A DNA stretch of 64,000 bases. Origin: Pseudomonas cichorii (GTDB lineage Bacteria; Pseudomonadota; Gammaproteobacteria; Pseudomonadales; Pseudomonadaceae). A model generated the notes under the pieces. The model was not told where the DNA came from, ran no database searches, and was given only the letters and a program-made list of their open reading frames with translations. Each line of letters opens with the position of its first letter. Position 1 is the first letter of the stretch. The translations under genes were made by a program, and so were the position numbers. Positions 26,786 through 35,062 of the stretch are shown here, piece after piece. The DNA is taken from NCBI RefSeq assembly GCF_018343775.1, contig NZ_CP074349.1, positions 5,260,001 through 5,324,000 on the forward strand. The letters run 5' to 3'.

Positions 26786-26812
26786 GGTTCCAGAGGGCTC
26801 TCAACCGTTTCA

Positions 26813-26826
26813 TTGAGCTGTATCAA
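26813..26826 (+). promoter_or_regulatory. ANR/FNR-type box upstream of oprG
   Basis: TTGAGCTGTATCAA matches the ANR/FNR consensus TTGAT-N4-ATCAA in 9 of 10 fixed positions. A TAACAT -10 candidate at 26848-26853 would place the box about 40 nt upstream of the start site, the normal activating position. OprG of P. aeruginosa is known to respond to ANR. Confidence 0.65.
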
Positions 26827-26889
26827 AGTCGCCTCAAAACAGCGCTTTAACATTAGCCCATAAAACTTATTGACCCCTTGGAGCCACTC

Positions 26890-27576
26890 ATGAAAACGTC
26901 CTTGCTTCGCGCTTCTCTGATAGCCCTGGCCATCGCTGCTCCCACTGCCGCACAGGCCTATGAAGCGGGTGACTTCATCGTCCGTGCCGGTGCCGCACAT
27001 GTTGATCCTCAAGAAGAGAGTGGTGAGCTGAAGTTCGATGGCAACAAAGTCTCCGGCACCAAGGCAAGCCTCAATGGCGATACCCAGCTCGGCCTGACCT
27101 TTGCCTACATGCTGACTAACCATATCGGTATCGAGCTGCTGGCAGCGACCCCTTTCAACCACACCGTTTCGGTCAGCGGCCTGGGCGCAGGACTCGACGG
27201 CAAGCTGGCCGATGTAAAGCATTTGCCACCGACCCTGTCCCTGCAGTACTACCCGATGGCGCCTTCGTCGAAGTTCCAGCCTTATGCGGGCATCGGCATC
27301 AACTACACCACATTCTTTGACAACGACCTGACCAGCAACCGCAAGGATCAGGGCTTCAGCAACCTCAAGCTCAAGGACTCGGTTGGCCTGGCCGGACAGT
27401 TGGGCATGGACTACCTGATCACTGACAACGTTCTGCTCAACGCCTCGGTCTGGTACGTCGACATCGACACCGAAGCCACCGTAGACGGCCCGGCCGGGCT
27501 GGGCTTCAACAAGACCAAGGTCAGCGTGGACATCGACCCATGGGTCTACATGGTCGGTGTGGGCTACAAGTTCTGA
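26890..27576 (+). CDS. oprG: Outer membrane protein OprG (OmpW family)
   Basis: Eight-stranded beta-barrel of 228 aa with a signal peptide ending AQA, AGDFIVRAGAAHVDP at the start of the mature chain, the NHIGIELLAATPF strand, PSSKFQPYAGIGINYTTFF, and a terminal Phe after VGVGYK as required for barrel insertion. OmpW proteins form narrow hydrophobic channels for small apolar molecules. The start ATG has a GGAG 6 nt upstream. A hairpin terminator follows directly. Position after the DUF3299 gene matches P. aeruginosa. Confidence 0.95.
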   Translation: MKTSLLRASLIALAIAAPTAAQAYEAGDFIVRAGAAHVDPQEESGELKFDGNKVSGTKASLNGDTQLGLTFAYMLTNHIGIELLAATPFNHTVSVSGLGAGLDGKLADVKHLPPTLSLQYYPMAPSSKFQPYAGIGINYTTFFDNDLTSNRKDQGFSNLKLKDSVGLAGQLGMDYLITDNVLLNASVWYVDIDTEATVDGPAGLGFNKTKVSVDIDPWVYMVGVGYKF

Positions 27577-27595
27577 TCGCTGCACCAGAACACAC

Positions 27596-27624
27596 AAAGG
27601 CACCCTGATGGGTGCCTTTGTCGT
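27596..27624 (+). terminator. Intrinsic terminator after oprG
   Basis: AAAGGCACCC-TGAT-GGGTGCCTTT is a perfect 10-nt stem with a 4-nt loop, 19 nt after the oprG stop and followed by GTCGTTTT. It could also act for the convergent gene on the other strand. Confidence 0.85.
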
Positions 27625-27630
27625 TTTGGG

Positions 27631-28086
27631 CTAATCGCGGGTTATCTGAAACCGGGAGCCCTGCACATGCGCGATAGAAATGCCAGGCTCTTCAGGTAAT
27701 TGCAACTCGTAGAACACCAGCAGAAACCGCTCAGGCGTGAGTGGAGTACCGCTGTGAGTGCAATCGAAGAACTTGCTGATAACAAATAAAAGAGCGCCTA
27801 TCGAAACGATAGCACCGGGATATATTTGAATGAGCTGCAAAAAAGTTGGCCCGGTCTGACTGCTGTAGCTGAGGGTTTCAGGACCAAACATGATCGTGAA
27901 AACACCAACCAGAATCATCAACCAGGAAGTAACGCGAAGCAACATATAGCATGTAGAACGGGACGTTCTCTCAACACCTCTTTCTTGTTCAAGATACTGT
28001 GAATACTCATTCACGAAGCCTGCTACGACCAACTCACACGGTACTTTTTCGACCCTGACGAAACGAACGTCGTTTTCACCCTGCAT
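27631..28086 (-). CDS. Membrane protein of unknown function
   Basis: Protein of 151 aa with two TM segments (about 46-67 and 87-107) between cytosolic N- and C-terminal parts. The C-terminal part (ERFLLVFYELQLPEEPGISIAHVQ) looks like a short beta domain. The codon choice is more AT-rich than in the neighbours, which hints at an accessory gene. It is flanked by the convergent oprG terminator and by the epimerase gene upstream, with about 205 nt of noncoding DNA between. No family is recognised. Confidence 0.6.
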   Translation of the reverse strand: MQGENDVRFVRVEKVPCELVVAGFVNEYSQYLEQERGVERTSRSTCYMLLRVTSWLMILVGVFTIMFGPETLSYSSQTGPTFLQLIQIYPGAIVSIGALLFVISKFFDCTHSGTPLTPERFLLVFYELQLPEEPGISIAHVQGSRFQITRD

Positions 28087-28291
28087 ATCTCATACGCTCC
28101 GTTTAAAAAGGCGCTGGATGCGATAAGGCTATTCAAACGGTTTTGCGTTCCAAAAAAAAGCCAACTACATCTAATGCAGAAAGGTCCTACGAGATAAAAG
28201 GAAAAAGCTCTAGCCTGTAATAATCGCTGGCTACGATTACTGCCTGAAGGCCTGCTCCCACAAGACCATTGCGGGAACAGACACTCAATAT

Positions 28292-29221
28292 TCAACGTCC
28301 CAGCAAACGCGCCAGCCCGACACTCAGCGGTGTCGTTTCTTCCAGCGTGAAACGCTCCAGCAGACGCCGGTTATCTGCCCGCGAATGACGAATGTCGCCA
28401 GAACGCGGGGCCTGATAACTGACTGGCGGCAGGCTCCCGACTACGCCCTTCAGAGCGCCCAACAGCTCATTGAGCGAAGTGGCTTTGTTCAGACCGACGT
28501 TGATCGCACCTTCAGCAGGGCTGGTCTGCTCCAGAGCCTGGGTCAGCAGCCTGGCCAGATCGCCGATGTAGAAAAAGTCCCGGGTCTGCTCGCCATCACC
28601 AAACACCGTGATCGGCAGCCCTTTCTCGGCACGCTCGGCAAAGATACTGATCACACCGGAATACGGTGACGATGGATCCTGACGCGGGCCGAAGATATTG
28701 AAGAAGCGGAAGATGACCGGCTCGAAACCGTGCTGGCGGCGATAGAAGTCCAGGTATTGCTCGCTGGCCAGCTTGTCCGAAGCGTAAGGCGTCAACGGCG
28801 ACTTGGGCGTGTCTTCAGTGATTGACTCACCTTCGCCGTTGTTGCCGTACACCGCAGCACTGGAAGCGAACAGCACGCGTTTGATGCCCGCCTCGCGCAT
28901 GGCTTCGCAGACATTCAAGGTGCCGATGAAGTTGCTCTGGTGGGTTTTGACCGGGTCTTCTACCGAGGCCTGGACCGAAGCAACTGCCGCCAGATGCACG
29001 ACGGCCTGACACCCCCGGGCTGCACGAGTGACCAGGGCACTGTCGGCGACATCGCCTTCGATCAGCTCGATACGAGCATTATCCAGCGGCAGATTGCTGC
29101 GCTTGCCGGTCGAGAGGTCGTCAAGGATGCGTACCGCATACCCTTGGGCCAACAAGGCATCAGCCAGGTGGGAGCCAATGAAGCCAGCACCGCCGGTAAT
29201 CAGGATTGGAGCGTCAGACAT
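28292..29221 (-). CDS. NAD-dependent sugar-nucleotide epimerase (extended SDR)
   Basis: Protein of 309 aa with the Rossmann motif TGGAGFIGSHL, the acidic DDLSTGK loop, a catalytic Ser region SSAAVYG and YASDKLASEQY containing the YxxxK pair. FFNIFGPRQDP is typical of UDP-glucose/UDP-GlcNAc 4-epimerases. It overlaps the upstream reductase gene by 8 nt, so the two form a unit, probably for polysaccharide or glycan precursor synthesis. The frame upstream of this ATG is shadow coding from the reductase. Confidence 0.87.
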   Translation of the reverse strand: MSDAPILITGGAGFIGSHLADALLAQGYAVRILDDLSTGKRSNLPLDNARIELIEGDVADSALVTRAARGCQAVVHLAAVASVQASVEDPVKTHQSNFIGTLNVCEAMREAGIKRVLFASSAAVYGNNGEGESITEDTPKSPLTPYASDKLASEQYLDFYRRQHGFEPVIFRFFNIFGPRQDPSSPYSGVISIFAERAEKGLPITVFGDGEQTRDFFYIGDLARLLTQALEQTSPAEGAINVGLNKATSLNELLGALKGVVGSLPPVSYQAPRSGDIRHSRADNRRLLERFTLEETTPLSVGLARLLGR

Positions 29222-30098
29222 GTCGATAGTACCGATCCAGCAGGCTTGGCAACCCCGCACGCCAGGCGCGGGGCTTGATGCCGAAGGTATGGAGAATTTT
29301 CTTGCAGGCCAGAACGCCATGCTGCGGCTCTTGCGCGGCATCGGGCCGTGCGGCGTGGGCCTGGGCAGTGGGCGATTCGATAGCCAGAGGATGCAGCAGG
29401 CGCGCCTCGGTGAGAACAGCCTGCCCCAACGCCAATGGCGTCGTGGCCTCGTGACCGGCGTAGTGGTAGGTCCCCCACAACGGCGCCTCGCAGTCGAGCT
29501 GCTTGAGAACCGAAATGATGACCCGGGCAGCATCGTCGACCGGCGTCGGATTGCCGCGCCGATCATCGGCCAGCAACAGTTCTTCCGGCCGTTCGGCGCG
29601 GGTCAGGAAGCGGCCCAGCACGCCATCGGCGCTGTCATCCAGCAACCAGCCAAAGCGTACCAGCACATGTTGCGGGCAGGCCGCACGCACGCTCTGTTCG
29701 ATACGCCACAAGGCCTGGCCACGCAGCCCCAAAGGCACGGGATCGTCCTTTTCGCTGTAGGCAGTCGCCCGCGAGCCATCGAACACTCGGTAGCTGGAAG
29801 GCTGAACAAGAATGATGTTGTGGTGCTGACACAATTCGGCCAGGCGCTCCACGGAGCGTTCCTGGTGGGTCAGACGCGCTTCACTCACTGTCTCCGCCTG
29901 AAACCAGTCGAAGTAGTAAGCAAGGTTGATCAAGGCATCGGGACGGGTGTCATCGAGCAGTTGCGTCAGGCTCGCTGCGTCCCAACCGTCTTGCGGTGGA
30001 CGCGGCGCGAGGAAACCAATGTCTTCCTCGGCACCCAGACGAATCAGCGCTTGCCCGAGGGCATTCCCGCCGCCCAATAGCATAAGGCGCATTCGCAT
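29214..30098 (-). CDS. RmlD-like sugar-nucleotide reductase (atypical SDR)
   Basis: Protein of 294 aa with a short-chain reductase fold: LLGGGNALGQALI at the N-terminus, PDALINLAYYFDWF, and a PSSYRVFDG stretch where classical enzymes have SSxxVFDG followed by a catalytic Tyr (TAYSEKDDPVP). This is the dTDP-4-dehydrorhamnose reductase (RmlD) group, although no rmlABC genes are nearby. The Tyr-x-x-x-Lys spacing is not clearly kept, so the reaction is uncertain. Coupled to the downstream epimerase. Confidence 0.8.
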   Translation of the reverse strand: MRMRLMLLGGGNALGQALIRLGAEEDIGFLAPRPPQDGWDAASLTQLLDDTRPDALINLAYYFDWFQAETVSEARLTHQERSVERLAELCQHHNIILVQPSSYRVFDGSRATAYSEKDDPVPLGLRGQALWRIEQSVRAACPQHVLVRFGWLLDDSADGVLGRFLTRAERPEELLLADDRRGNPTPVDDAARVIISVLKQLDCEAPLWGTYHYAGHEATTPLALGQAVLTEARLLHPLAIESPTAQAHAARPDAAQEPQHGVLACKKILHTFGIKPRAWRAGLPSLLDRYYRHV

Positions 30099-30194
30099 AG
30101 AGTCAGCAGGCTCGGTAAATCATCAAGTAATCAGGTGAAAAACGCCTGCAAACATATCACGTTGACCGCTAACCCCCAACACTTGCAGCCAAGG

Positions 30195-30222
30195 AGCGAA
30201 TTCATTGGCCGATGAATTCGCT
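30195..30222. repeat. REP-like hairpin overlapping the mscS-type gene stop codon
   Basis: AGCGAATTCAT and ATGAATTCGCT are perfect 11-nt arms around a 6-nt loop and carry the Pseudomonas REP core. The right arm includes part of the TAG stop of the channel gene, so the repeat sits exactly at the 3' end of that message. Confidence 0.7.
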
Positions 30223-32389
30223 ACTCGGGTGCAGGTGCAGGTGCAGGCACCGGAGCCTGCGCCTGACCCGGACTCATTACCATCTGTGGATAAGTCTGGG
30301 CAAAGCGCACATCAGGATGTTTATCCACAAGTCGCTTGAGCCGTTCGTTGAAGGCCCGGCCTACGCTGTACTGCCCGCCCGACGAGGTGCGGAACTGGGC
30401 GGTCAGGACCACGCCATTGAGATCCATGCGGTCCACACCGAACACTTCCAGCGGCCCTTGCAGGTTGTTTTTGAGCAGAATGTCCTCGGTGATCGACTGC
30501 CCTGTTTCACGAATCAGCGCCAAGGCTTCGTCGATATCGGAGTCATAGGTGAACTGCACCGAGAAGAACGCATAGGCAAACTGCCGGGACTGGTTGGTGA
30601 CGGCCTTGATCTGCCCGAACGGCACCGAATGCACGAAGCCTTTGCCGTCACGCAGGCGCACGGTACGAATCGTCAGGCTTTCCACCGAGCCGGAATGGCC
30701 AGTGCTGAGCACCACCCAGTCGCCGACGGAAAAGGTGTCCTCGATGATGATGAACAGGCCGGTGATGACATCCTGGACCAATTGTTGCGAACCGAAACCG
30801 ATGGCCAGGCCCACCACACCGGCACCTGCCAGCAATGGCGCGACGTTGATCCCCAGGTTGGCCATGGTGGTAATCGCGCAGATCACCACCAGAATGATTT
30901 TCACCGCATTGCGCAACAACGGCAGGATGGTCTTGATTCGCGTACTGGGCTGACGCCCGTTGCGGTGATTGACCGGTGGCTTGAGAGCTTCCTGAATGGC
31001 CGTGTCGAGCACCACCCACAGCAGCCAGGTCACCAGAAAGATCAGACCGATGCTGCTCAGCGAATCGCTGATCACACGTCCGAGGGTATTGCGCTGGGCG
31101 AACTCGAACATCGAGAAGCCCCAGATCCGTCCCAGTATCTCGATGAACGCCACCGCCAGCGTAATCCGCAACATCGCATACACCAGCCGCAGCAGGCGCG
31201 CCTTGTACACATGTCCGCCGCGCCCTCCTTCTTCGGCAGGCTTGAACAGGTGCTCGAATACCGTGCTCAGGAACACCGTCGCGATCAGCAACAGCGTGGT
31301 GAACAGCGCACAACGCAGGGTTTGCTGACTGTCCTCGCCAGCACCGATGAGGTTGATGGCCGAAACCAGGATCATCAGCAGAATCGGCAAGTGCCAGAGG
31401 TTGGAGAATATTTTCAGGGATCGCTGCAATGCAGGCCTTTGCATGCGGCTGCTCAGGGAGCGGTTGCGAATCAGGTGAGCGATCGGGCGACGCACCTTGA
31501 TCACCAACATGCAGAACACGACCGAAGCGAACAACCCGGTGAACACCGACACACTGGTGGTGAAGTTACTGCCTAACTGGCGGGCGATCTGCGGGCTGGT
31601 CAGCGCATCGCTCAGCGCCGCCAGAAAGCCGATGATGAACAACGGGCGCGGACTGTAGCGACGGATCATGCGTACCGCTGCACGCTTGTGTCCCGAGTTG
31701 AACATAACGATGACACACAGCAGCACCGACGTGGAGACGATGCCGCTGCTGGTCGCGTAAGCAAAACAGAGCGACAGCGCACGCCCCACGGAGGACGGCA
31801 TAAAGTGACTGACGTACAGCGTCAACGGCAGGCAGATTATTGCGGGCAGCGTGAAAGGCAGCACGTATTTCAAAAGCGCCTGGCTGCGCTCACGGACCTG
31901 AAGAAACGGGCGTCGACTCAGACGGACCGCCAGAAAACGTCCCAATGTCGTCAGCACCGCAAACGCACCGATCCACACCACCGACAGAATCAGGAAATCG
32001 CCCACCACGCTCCACGGAGAACGTGCCGTGCGCTTGTTGACCAGATCACCAATCTCATCAGCGGCACGGTCAGCCCGCAAGCGCCAGGCATCCCACAGGC
32101 TTTCGTCCAGATTGAGCGTTTTTTGAATGTCATCGATGCTGGTGCTGATCGCCCCGAGCAGACCACCCTGCACCAGAATCTCGGCAGCCGGTGGTTCGGT
32201 CTCTGCAGCTTTTTCCTCGGGCTTCTCAGCGGCCTTCTCGTCAGGTTTGTCAGCCTTTTTCTCAGCAGACTTGTCATCGACAGGAGCCGCTGCCGCCATA
32301 GGGAGAGCCGGCACGTCGGCGGCCTGAACGTGAAAGCTGCCTGCGCAAAACAGGAGCCCCAACAGGATCAAGGTTCTTAACTGAGACAC
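30221..32389 (-). CDS. Large MscS-type mechanosensitive channel (YbiO-like)
   Basis: Protein of 722 aa starting at GTG with AAGGAG 10 nt upstream, which puts a signal peptide (LILLGLLFCAGSFHVQAA) at the N-terminus. A periplasmic acidic/Lys-rich linker follows (KSAEKKADKPDEKAAEKPEE), then about ten TM segments. The MscS core is at about 510-690, with the pore helix LLAGAGVVGLAIGFGSQQLVQD and the beta domain EDTFSVGDWVVL. The C-terminal tail is a Pro-Ala repeat (PAPAPAPE). Such channels release solutes on hypo-osmotic shock; extra TM segments often tune gating. Confidence 0.9.
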   Translation of the reverse strand: MSQLRTLILLGLLFCAGSFHVQAADVPALPMAAAAPVDDKSAEKKADKPDEKAAEKPEEKAAETEPPAAEILVQGGLLGAISTSIDDIQKTLNLDESLWDAWRLRADRAADEIGDLVNKRTARSPWSVVGDFLILSVVWIGAFAVLTTLGRFLAVRLSRRPFLQVRERSQALLKYVLPFTLPAIICLPLTLYVSHFMPSSVGRALSLCFAYATSSGIVSTSVLLCVIVMFNSGHKRAAVRMIRRYSPRPLFIIGFLAALSDALTSPQIARQLGSNFTTSVSVFTGLFASVVFCMLVIKVRRPIAHLIRNRSLSSRMQRPALQRSLKIFSNLWHLPILLMILVSAINLIGAGEDSQQTLRCALFTTLLLIATVFLSTVFEHLFKPAEEGGRGGHVYKARLLRLVYAMLRITLAVAFIEILGRIWGFSMFEFAQRNTLGRVISDSLSSIGLIFLVTWLLWVVLDTAIQEALKPPVNHRNGRQPSTRIKTILPLLRNAVKIILVVICAITTMANLGINVAPLLAGAGVVGLAIGFGSQQLVQDVITGLFIIIEDTFSVGDWVVLSTGHSGSVESLTIRTVRLRDGKGFVHSVPFGQIKAVTNQSRQFAYAFFSVQFTYDSDIDEALALIRETGQSITEDILLKNNLQGPLEVFGVDRMDLNGVVLTAQFRTSSGGQYSVGRAFNERLKRLVDKHPDVRFAQTYPQMVMSPGQAQAPVPAPAPAPE

Positions 32390-32513
32390 CGGGCAGCTTC
32401 TCCTTCGTTGAATGGCAGACAGAGCAAAAACTCCATGCAACTGATCCCGGTTCGGGCCGCAAGTTCGATCACAACTGCAAATGCATGGCATTTCAGAATC
32501 AAACTGAAGGGGC

Positions 32514-32543
32514 TTGACTGAGGTAGAACGCTCGTTCTACTCT
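32514..32543 (+). promoter_or_regulatory. Candidate tetR promoter with operator palindrome in its spacer
   Basis: TTGACT (32514-32519) and TACTCT (32538-32543) are 18 nt apart. The spacer and first bases of the -10 hold a perfect palindrome, GTAGAACG-CT-CGTTCTAC (32523-32540), typical of autoregulating TetR proteins. Transcription would begin at about the ATG at 32551, and no Shine-Dalgarno sequence lies in front of it. Confidence 0.6.
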
Positions 32544-32550
32544 TTTACCC

Positions 32551-33132
32551 ATGACGACTAAAACACCCTCCCCCGTGCAAGACAAGATTCTGCAAACCGC
32601 CGAAGCACTGATCTATCGCGTCGGCATTCACGCCATGGGTATGGACTTGCTGGTGCGTACCTCTGGCGTGGCCCGCAAGAGCATCTATCGCTACTTCGCG
32701 ACCAAGGACGAGATTGCCGCACAGGCATTGAGCGCACGCGATATCCGCTGGATGCAGTGGTTCAGAACTGAAACCGACAAGGCCGAAACACCCGAGGAAC
32801 GCATCCTCGGCATGTTTACAGTGCTCACCGGCTGGTTCGAGTCCGAAGGCTTTCGGGGCTGCGCCTTTATCAATACCGCAGGCGAAATCGGCGATCCTGA
32901 AGACCCCGTGCGCCTGATTGCCAAGGATCACAAGCAGAAGCTGCTCGATTACGTGATCCAACTGTGTGAACAACTTTCCGTGTCGGCGCCTGAAGCGCTG
33001 GCCAGGCAACTGCTGATCCTGATTGATGGAGCCATTACCCAGGCTCTGGTGATGGGCGATCACGCGGCTGCCGACAATGCCCGTGAGGTGGCCCGCCTTC
33101 TGCTCAAGACCGCCAGCCTCTCAACTCCCTGA
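32551..33132 (+). CDS. TetR-family transcriptional regulator
   Basis: Protein of 193 aa with an N-terminal DNA-binding domain (residues 10-55): AEALIYRVGIHAMGMDLLVRTSGV then ARKSIYRYFATKDE recognition helix, and a ligand domain with GFRGCAFINTAGE, a pattern of the TetR_C group that often controls enzymes for electrophiles. The ATG is preceded by a palindrome and no ribosome site. It is followed after 24 nt by a DUF1348 gene, which it probably controls together with itself. Confidence 0.9.
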   Translation: MTTKTPSPVQDKILQTAEALIYRVGIHAMGMDLLVRTSGVARKSIYRYFATKDEIAAQALSARDIRWMQWFRTETDKAETPEERILGMFTVLTGWFESEGFRGCAFINTAGEIGDPEDPVRLIAKDHKQKLLDYVIQLCEQLSVSAPEALARQLLILIDGAITQALVMGDHAAADNAREVARLLLKTASLSTP

Positions 33133-33156
33133 CACCCAAAGCCCCGAGGTTCCACC

Positions 33157-33636
33157 ATGTCCGCCACCGCTCAGCCACGCCCGCCGTTACCGCCCTTCAG
33201 CCGCGAAACCGCCCTTCAAAAAGTCCGCCTGGCTGAAGATGGCTGGAACAGCCGGGACCCGGAAAAAGTCTCCCTGGCCTACACCGAAGATACCCAATGG
33301 CGAAACCGCGCCGAATTTGTCACCAATCGTGAACAGGCCCGGGATTTCCTCGCCCGCAAATGGGCAAAGGAGCTGGACTATCGCTTGATCAAAGAGCTCT
33401 GGGCCTTCACCGACAACCGCATCGCCGTGCGCTATGCCTACGAATGGCATGACGATTCGGGCAACTGGTTCCGTTCCTATGGCAACGAAAACTGGGAGTT
33501 TGAAGAGAACGGGCTAATGGCCAGACGTTTTGCCTGCATCAACGACCTGCCGATCAAAGAGTCGGAACGCAAGTTCCACTGGCCGCTGGGTCGCAGACCG
33601 GATGACCATCCGGGGCTTTCGGAACTGGGGTTGTAA
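33157..33636 (+). CDS. DUF1348 family NTF2-like protein
   Basis: Protein of 159 aa, almost all one NTF2-like fold: [69 protein letters not shown] in family terms, ending with the conserved [17 protein letters not shown] tail. The biochemical role is unknown. It forms a two-gene unit with the TetR regulator. A weak REP-like motif follows the stop. Confidence 0.88.
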   Translation: MSATAQPRPPLPPFSRETALQKVRLAEDGWNSRDPEKVSLAYTEDTQWRNRAEFVTNREQARDFLARKWAKELDYRLIKELWAFTDNRIAVRYAYEWHDDSGNWFRSYGNENWEFEENGLMARRFACINDLPIKESERKFHWPLGRRPDDHPGLSELGL

Positions 33637-33747
33637 TAACGTTTATTGCGAATGAGTTCGCGACAGGGCGGCGGCAGAATTCAAAAAGGATCCTACGCTG
33701 AAGGGGCTGTTCTTTGGCTCAATTGTCAGGTTCCCCGGAGAGGTTCA

Positions 33748-34293
33748 ATGCCCAGACTTATCGCCGCCCTGCTTGCACTTGTCCTGACGCCAACTGTTTG
33801 CCTTGGCAGTGAAGGCGACGATCAAGCCAACTCGTTCGCCAAAATCTACGCATCGCTTTGCATGAAGAACCTTTTAGATCTTGAAGCTCTCAGAACACAG
33901 CTGAAGCCTATGCCAAAGCTTCCCCCTGACAAGGCAGCACTATTCCTGGCAGGCCACCCCGGAGACGCTTGGCCTGTTCCAGACAAATCGGGACTCTTTG
34001 TACTGAGCCTTCCTGCCGGGAAGAGTTTTTGCTCGGTACATGTCCGCAGGGCAAATACTGCGACTGTAATAAAGCTGTTCACTCAACTGGTCGCAAACCC
34101 ACCCTCCCCGCTCACCGCCAAACTATTGAAGAATGAGCAAAAACAAACCGCCTTGAATGGACCGACACAAACCATTTCCTATGAATGGTCAGTTCCAAAT
34201 GCGAAGCGGACAATGATGTTCACGCTTACGACAGCCTCATCCAATTCGGCACAACTGCAGGTGCTGGGGTCGGCGGCGATGATCAGCCGGTGA
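33748..34293 (+). CDS. Secreted protein of unknown function
   Basis: Protein of 181 aa with a signal peptide (MPRLIAALLALVLTPTVCLG). The ATG is chosen because GGAGAGG precedes it. The mature part has two Cys about 60 residues apart (LCMKN and SFCSVHVRR), which could form a disulfide, and LPPDKAALFLAGHPGDAWPVP followed by GLFVLSLPAGKSFC. I recall a Neisseria/Pseudomonas family (NMCC_0638) with this pattern but cannot confirm it. It stands alone between the DUF1348 gene and the ssb terminator. Confidence 0.7.
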   Translation: MPRLIAALLALVLTPTVCLGSEGDDQANSFAKIYASLCMKNLLDLEALRTQLKPMPKLPPDKAALFLAGHPGDAWPVPDKSGLFVLSLPAGKSFCSVHVRRANTATVIKLFTQLVANPPSPLTAKLLKNEQKQTALNGPTQTISYEWSVPNAKRTMMFTLTTASSNSAQLQVLGSAAMISR

Positions 34294-34333
34294 AATGTGC
34301 ACAAACAAACTTGCAGCAAGCTGCCTCCCACGA

Positions 34334-34362
34334 AGTGATCATGCCTTAGCTGATCGGCATTA
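34334..34362. repeat. Second copy of the dispersed CTGATCGGCATTA repeat
   Basis: AGTGATC, a CCTTA core and CTGATCGGCATTA appear in the same order as at 20551-20581, with two bases fewer in the middle. No inverted partner is present here. It lies in the noncoding gap between the secreted-protein gene and ssb. Confidence 0.6.
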
Positions 34363-34446
34363 CTCTGGGCCTCGCCATCCAGGCACCGATAGCCTTAGCC
34401 CGAAGAGCCAGAAAAAACCATCATGACTTTCTGATAGGCCAGAAAC

Positions 34447-34471
34447 GCAAAAACCCCCGCAATGCGGGGGT
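34447..34471 (-). terminator. Intrinsic terminator after ssb
   Basis: On the minus strand ACCCCCGC-ATT-GCGGGGGT is followed by TTTTTG, about 37 nt after the ssb stop. Confidence 0.9.
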
Positions 34472-34507
34472 CTCAAGCCTGAACTTCATGAAAGTCCAAG
34501 TAGCTTT

Positions 34508-35053
34508 TTAGAATGGAATATCATCATCAAAGCTGTCGAAATCAGCCGCCGGCTGTGGCGCTTGCTGTTGCGGAGCCGGGCGGGATTCGCGTTGTGGCTG
34601 TTGCGAATACGACTGCTGTGGCGGAGTCGATTGCGGGCGCGACTGCTGTGGACGCGGTGCGGAGTTGCCGTAGTTGCCACCGCCCTGACCTTGTTGGGAG
34701 TCGCCTTGTGGACGGCCGCCCAGCAGTTGCATGGTGCCTTGCATGTCGACGACGATTTCGGTGGTGTAGCGCTTGATGCCGTCTTTTTCCCACTCACGGG
34801 TTTGCAGCTTGCCTTCGATGTAGACCTGGGAACCCTTGCGCAGGTATTCGCCAGCGATCTCGGCAACCTTGCCGAACATCGAAACACGGTGCCATTCGGT
34901 CTTTTCGACTTTCTGACCGGTCTGCTTGTCAGTCCATTGTTCGCTGGTTGCCAGACTCAGGTTGGTCACGGCGTTACCGTTAGGCAAGTAGCGAACTTCG
35001 GGATCCTGGCCGCATGTACCGACCAATATGACTTTGTTAACCCCACGGGCCAT
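34508..35053 (-). CDS. ssb: Single-stranded DNA-binding protein
   Basis: Protein of 181 aa: an OB-fold (residues 1-110, [45 protein letters not shown]), a Gln/Pro/Ser-rich flexible linker, and the acidic tip [11 protein letters not shown] that recruits repair and replication proteins. It coats single-stranded DNA as a tetramer. It follows the MFS gene after 9 nt; GGAGAA precedes the ATG. Confidence 0.97.
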   Translation of the reverse strand: MARGVNKVILVGTCGQDPEVRYLPNGNAVTNLSLATSEQWTDKQTGQKVEKTEWHRVSMFGKVAEIAGEYLRKGSQVYIEGKLQTREWEKDGIKRYTTEIVVDMQGTMQLLGGRPQGDSQQGQGGGNYGNSAPRPQQSRPQSTPPQQSYSQQPQRESRPAPQQQAPQPAADFDSFDDDIPF

Positions 35054-35062
35054 AACGTTCTC

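Noticed and set aside
28087-28291. Small gene between the orphan membrane protein and the epimerase
   Set aside because: Open frames there are short, lack ribosome sites and contain REP-like or low-complexity stretches.
33644-33668. REP element after the DUF1348 gene
   Set aside because: TTGCGAATGAGTTCGCGACA resembles the REP core but lacks the flanking GTAGGAG part, so it was not listed as a feature.
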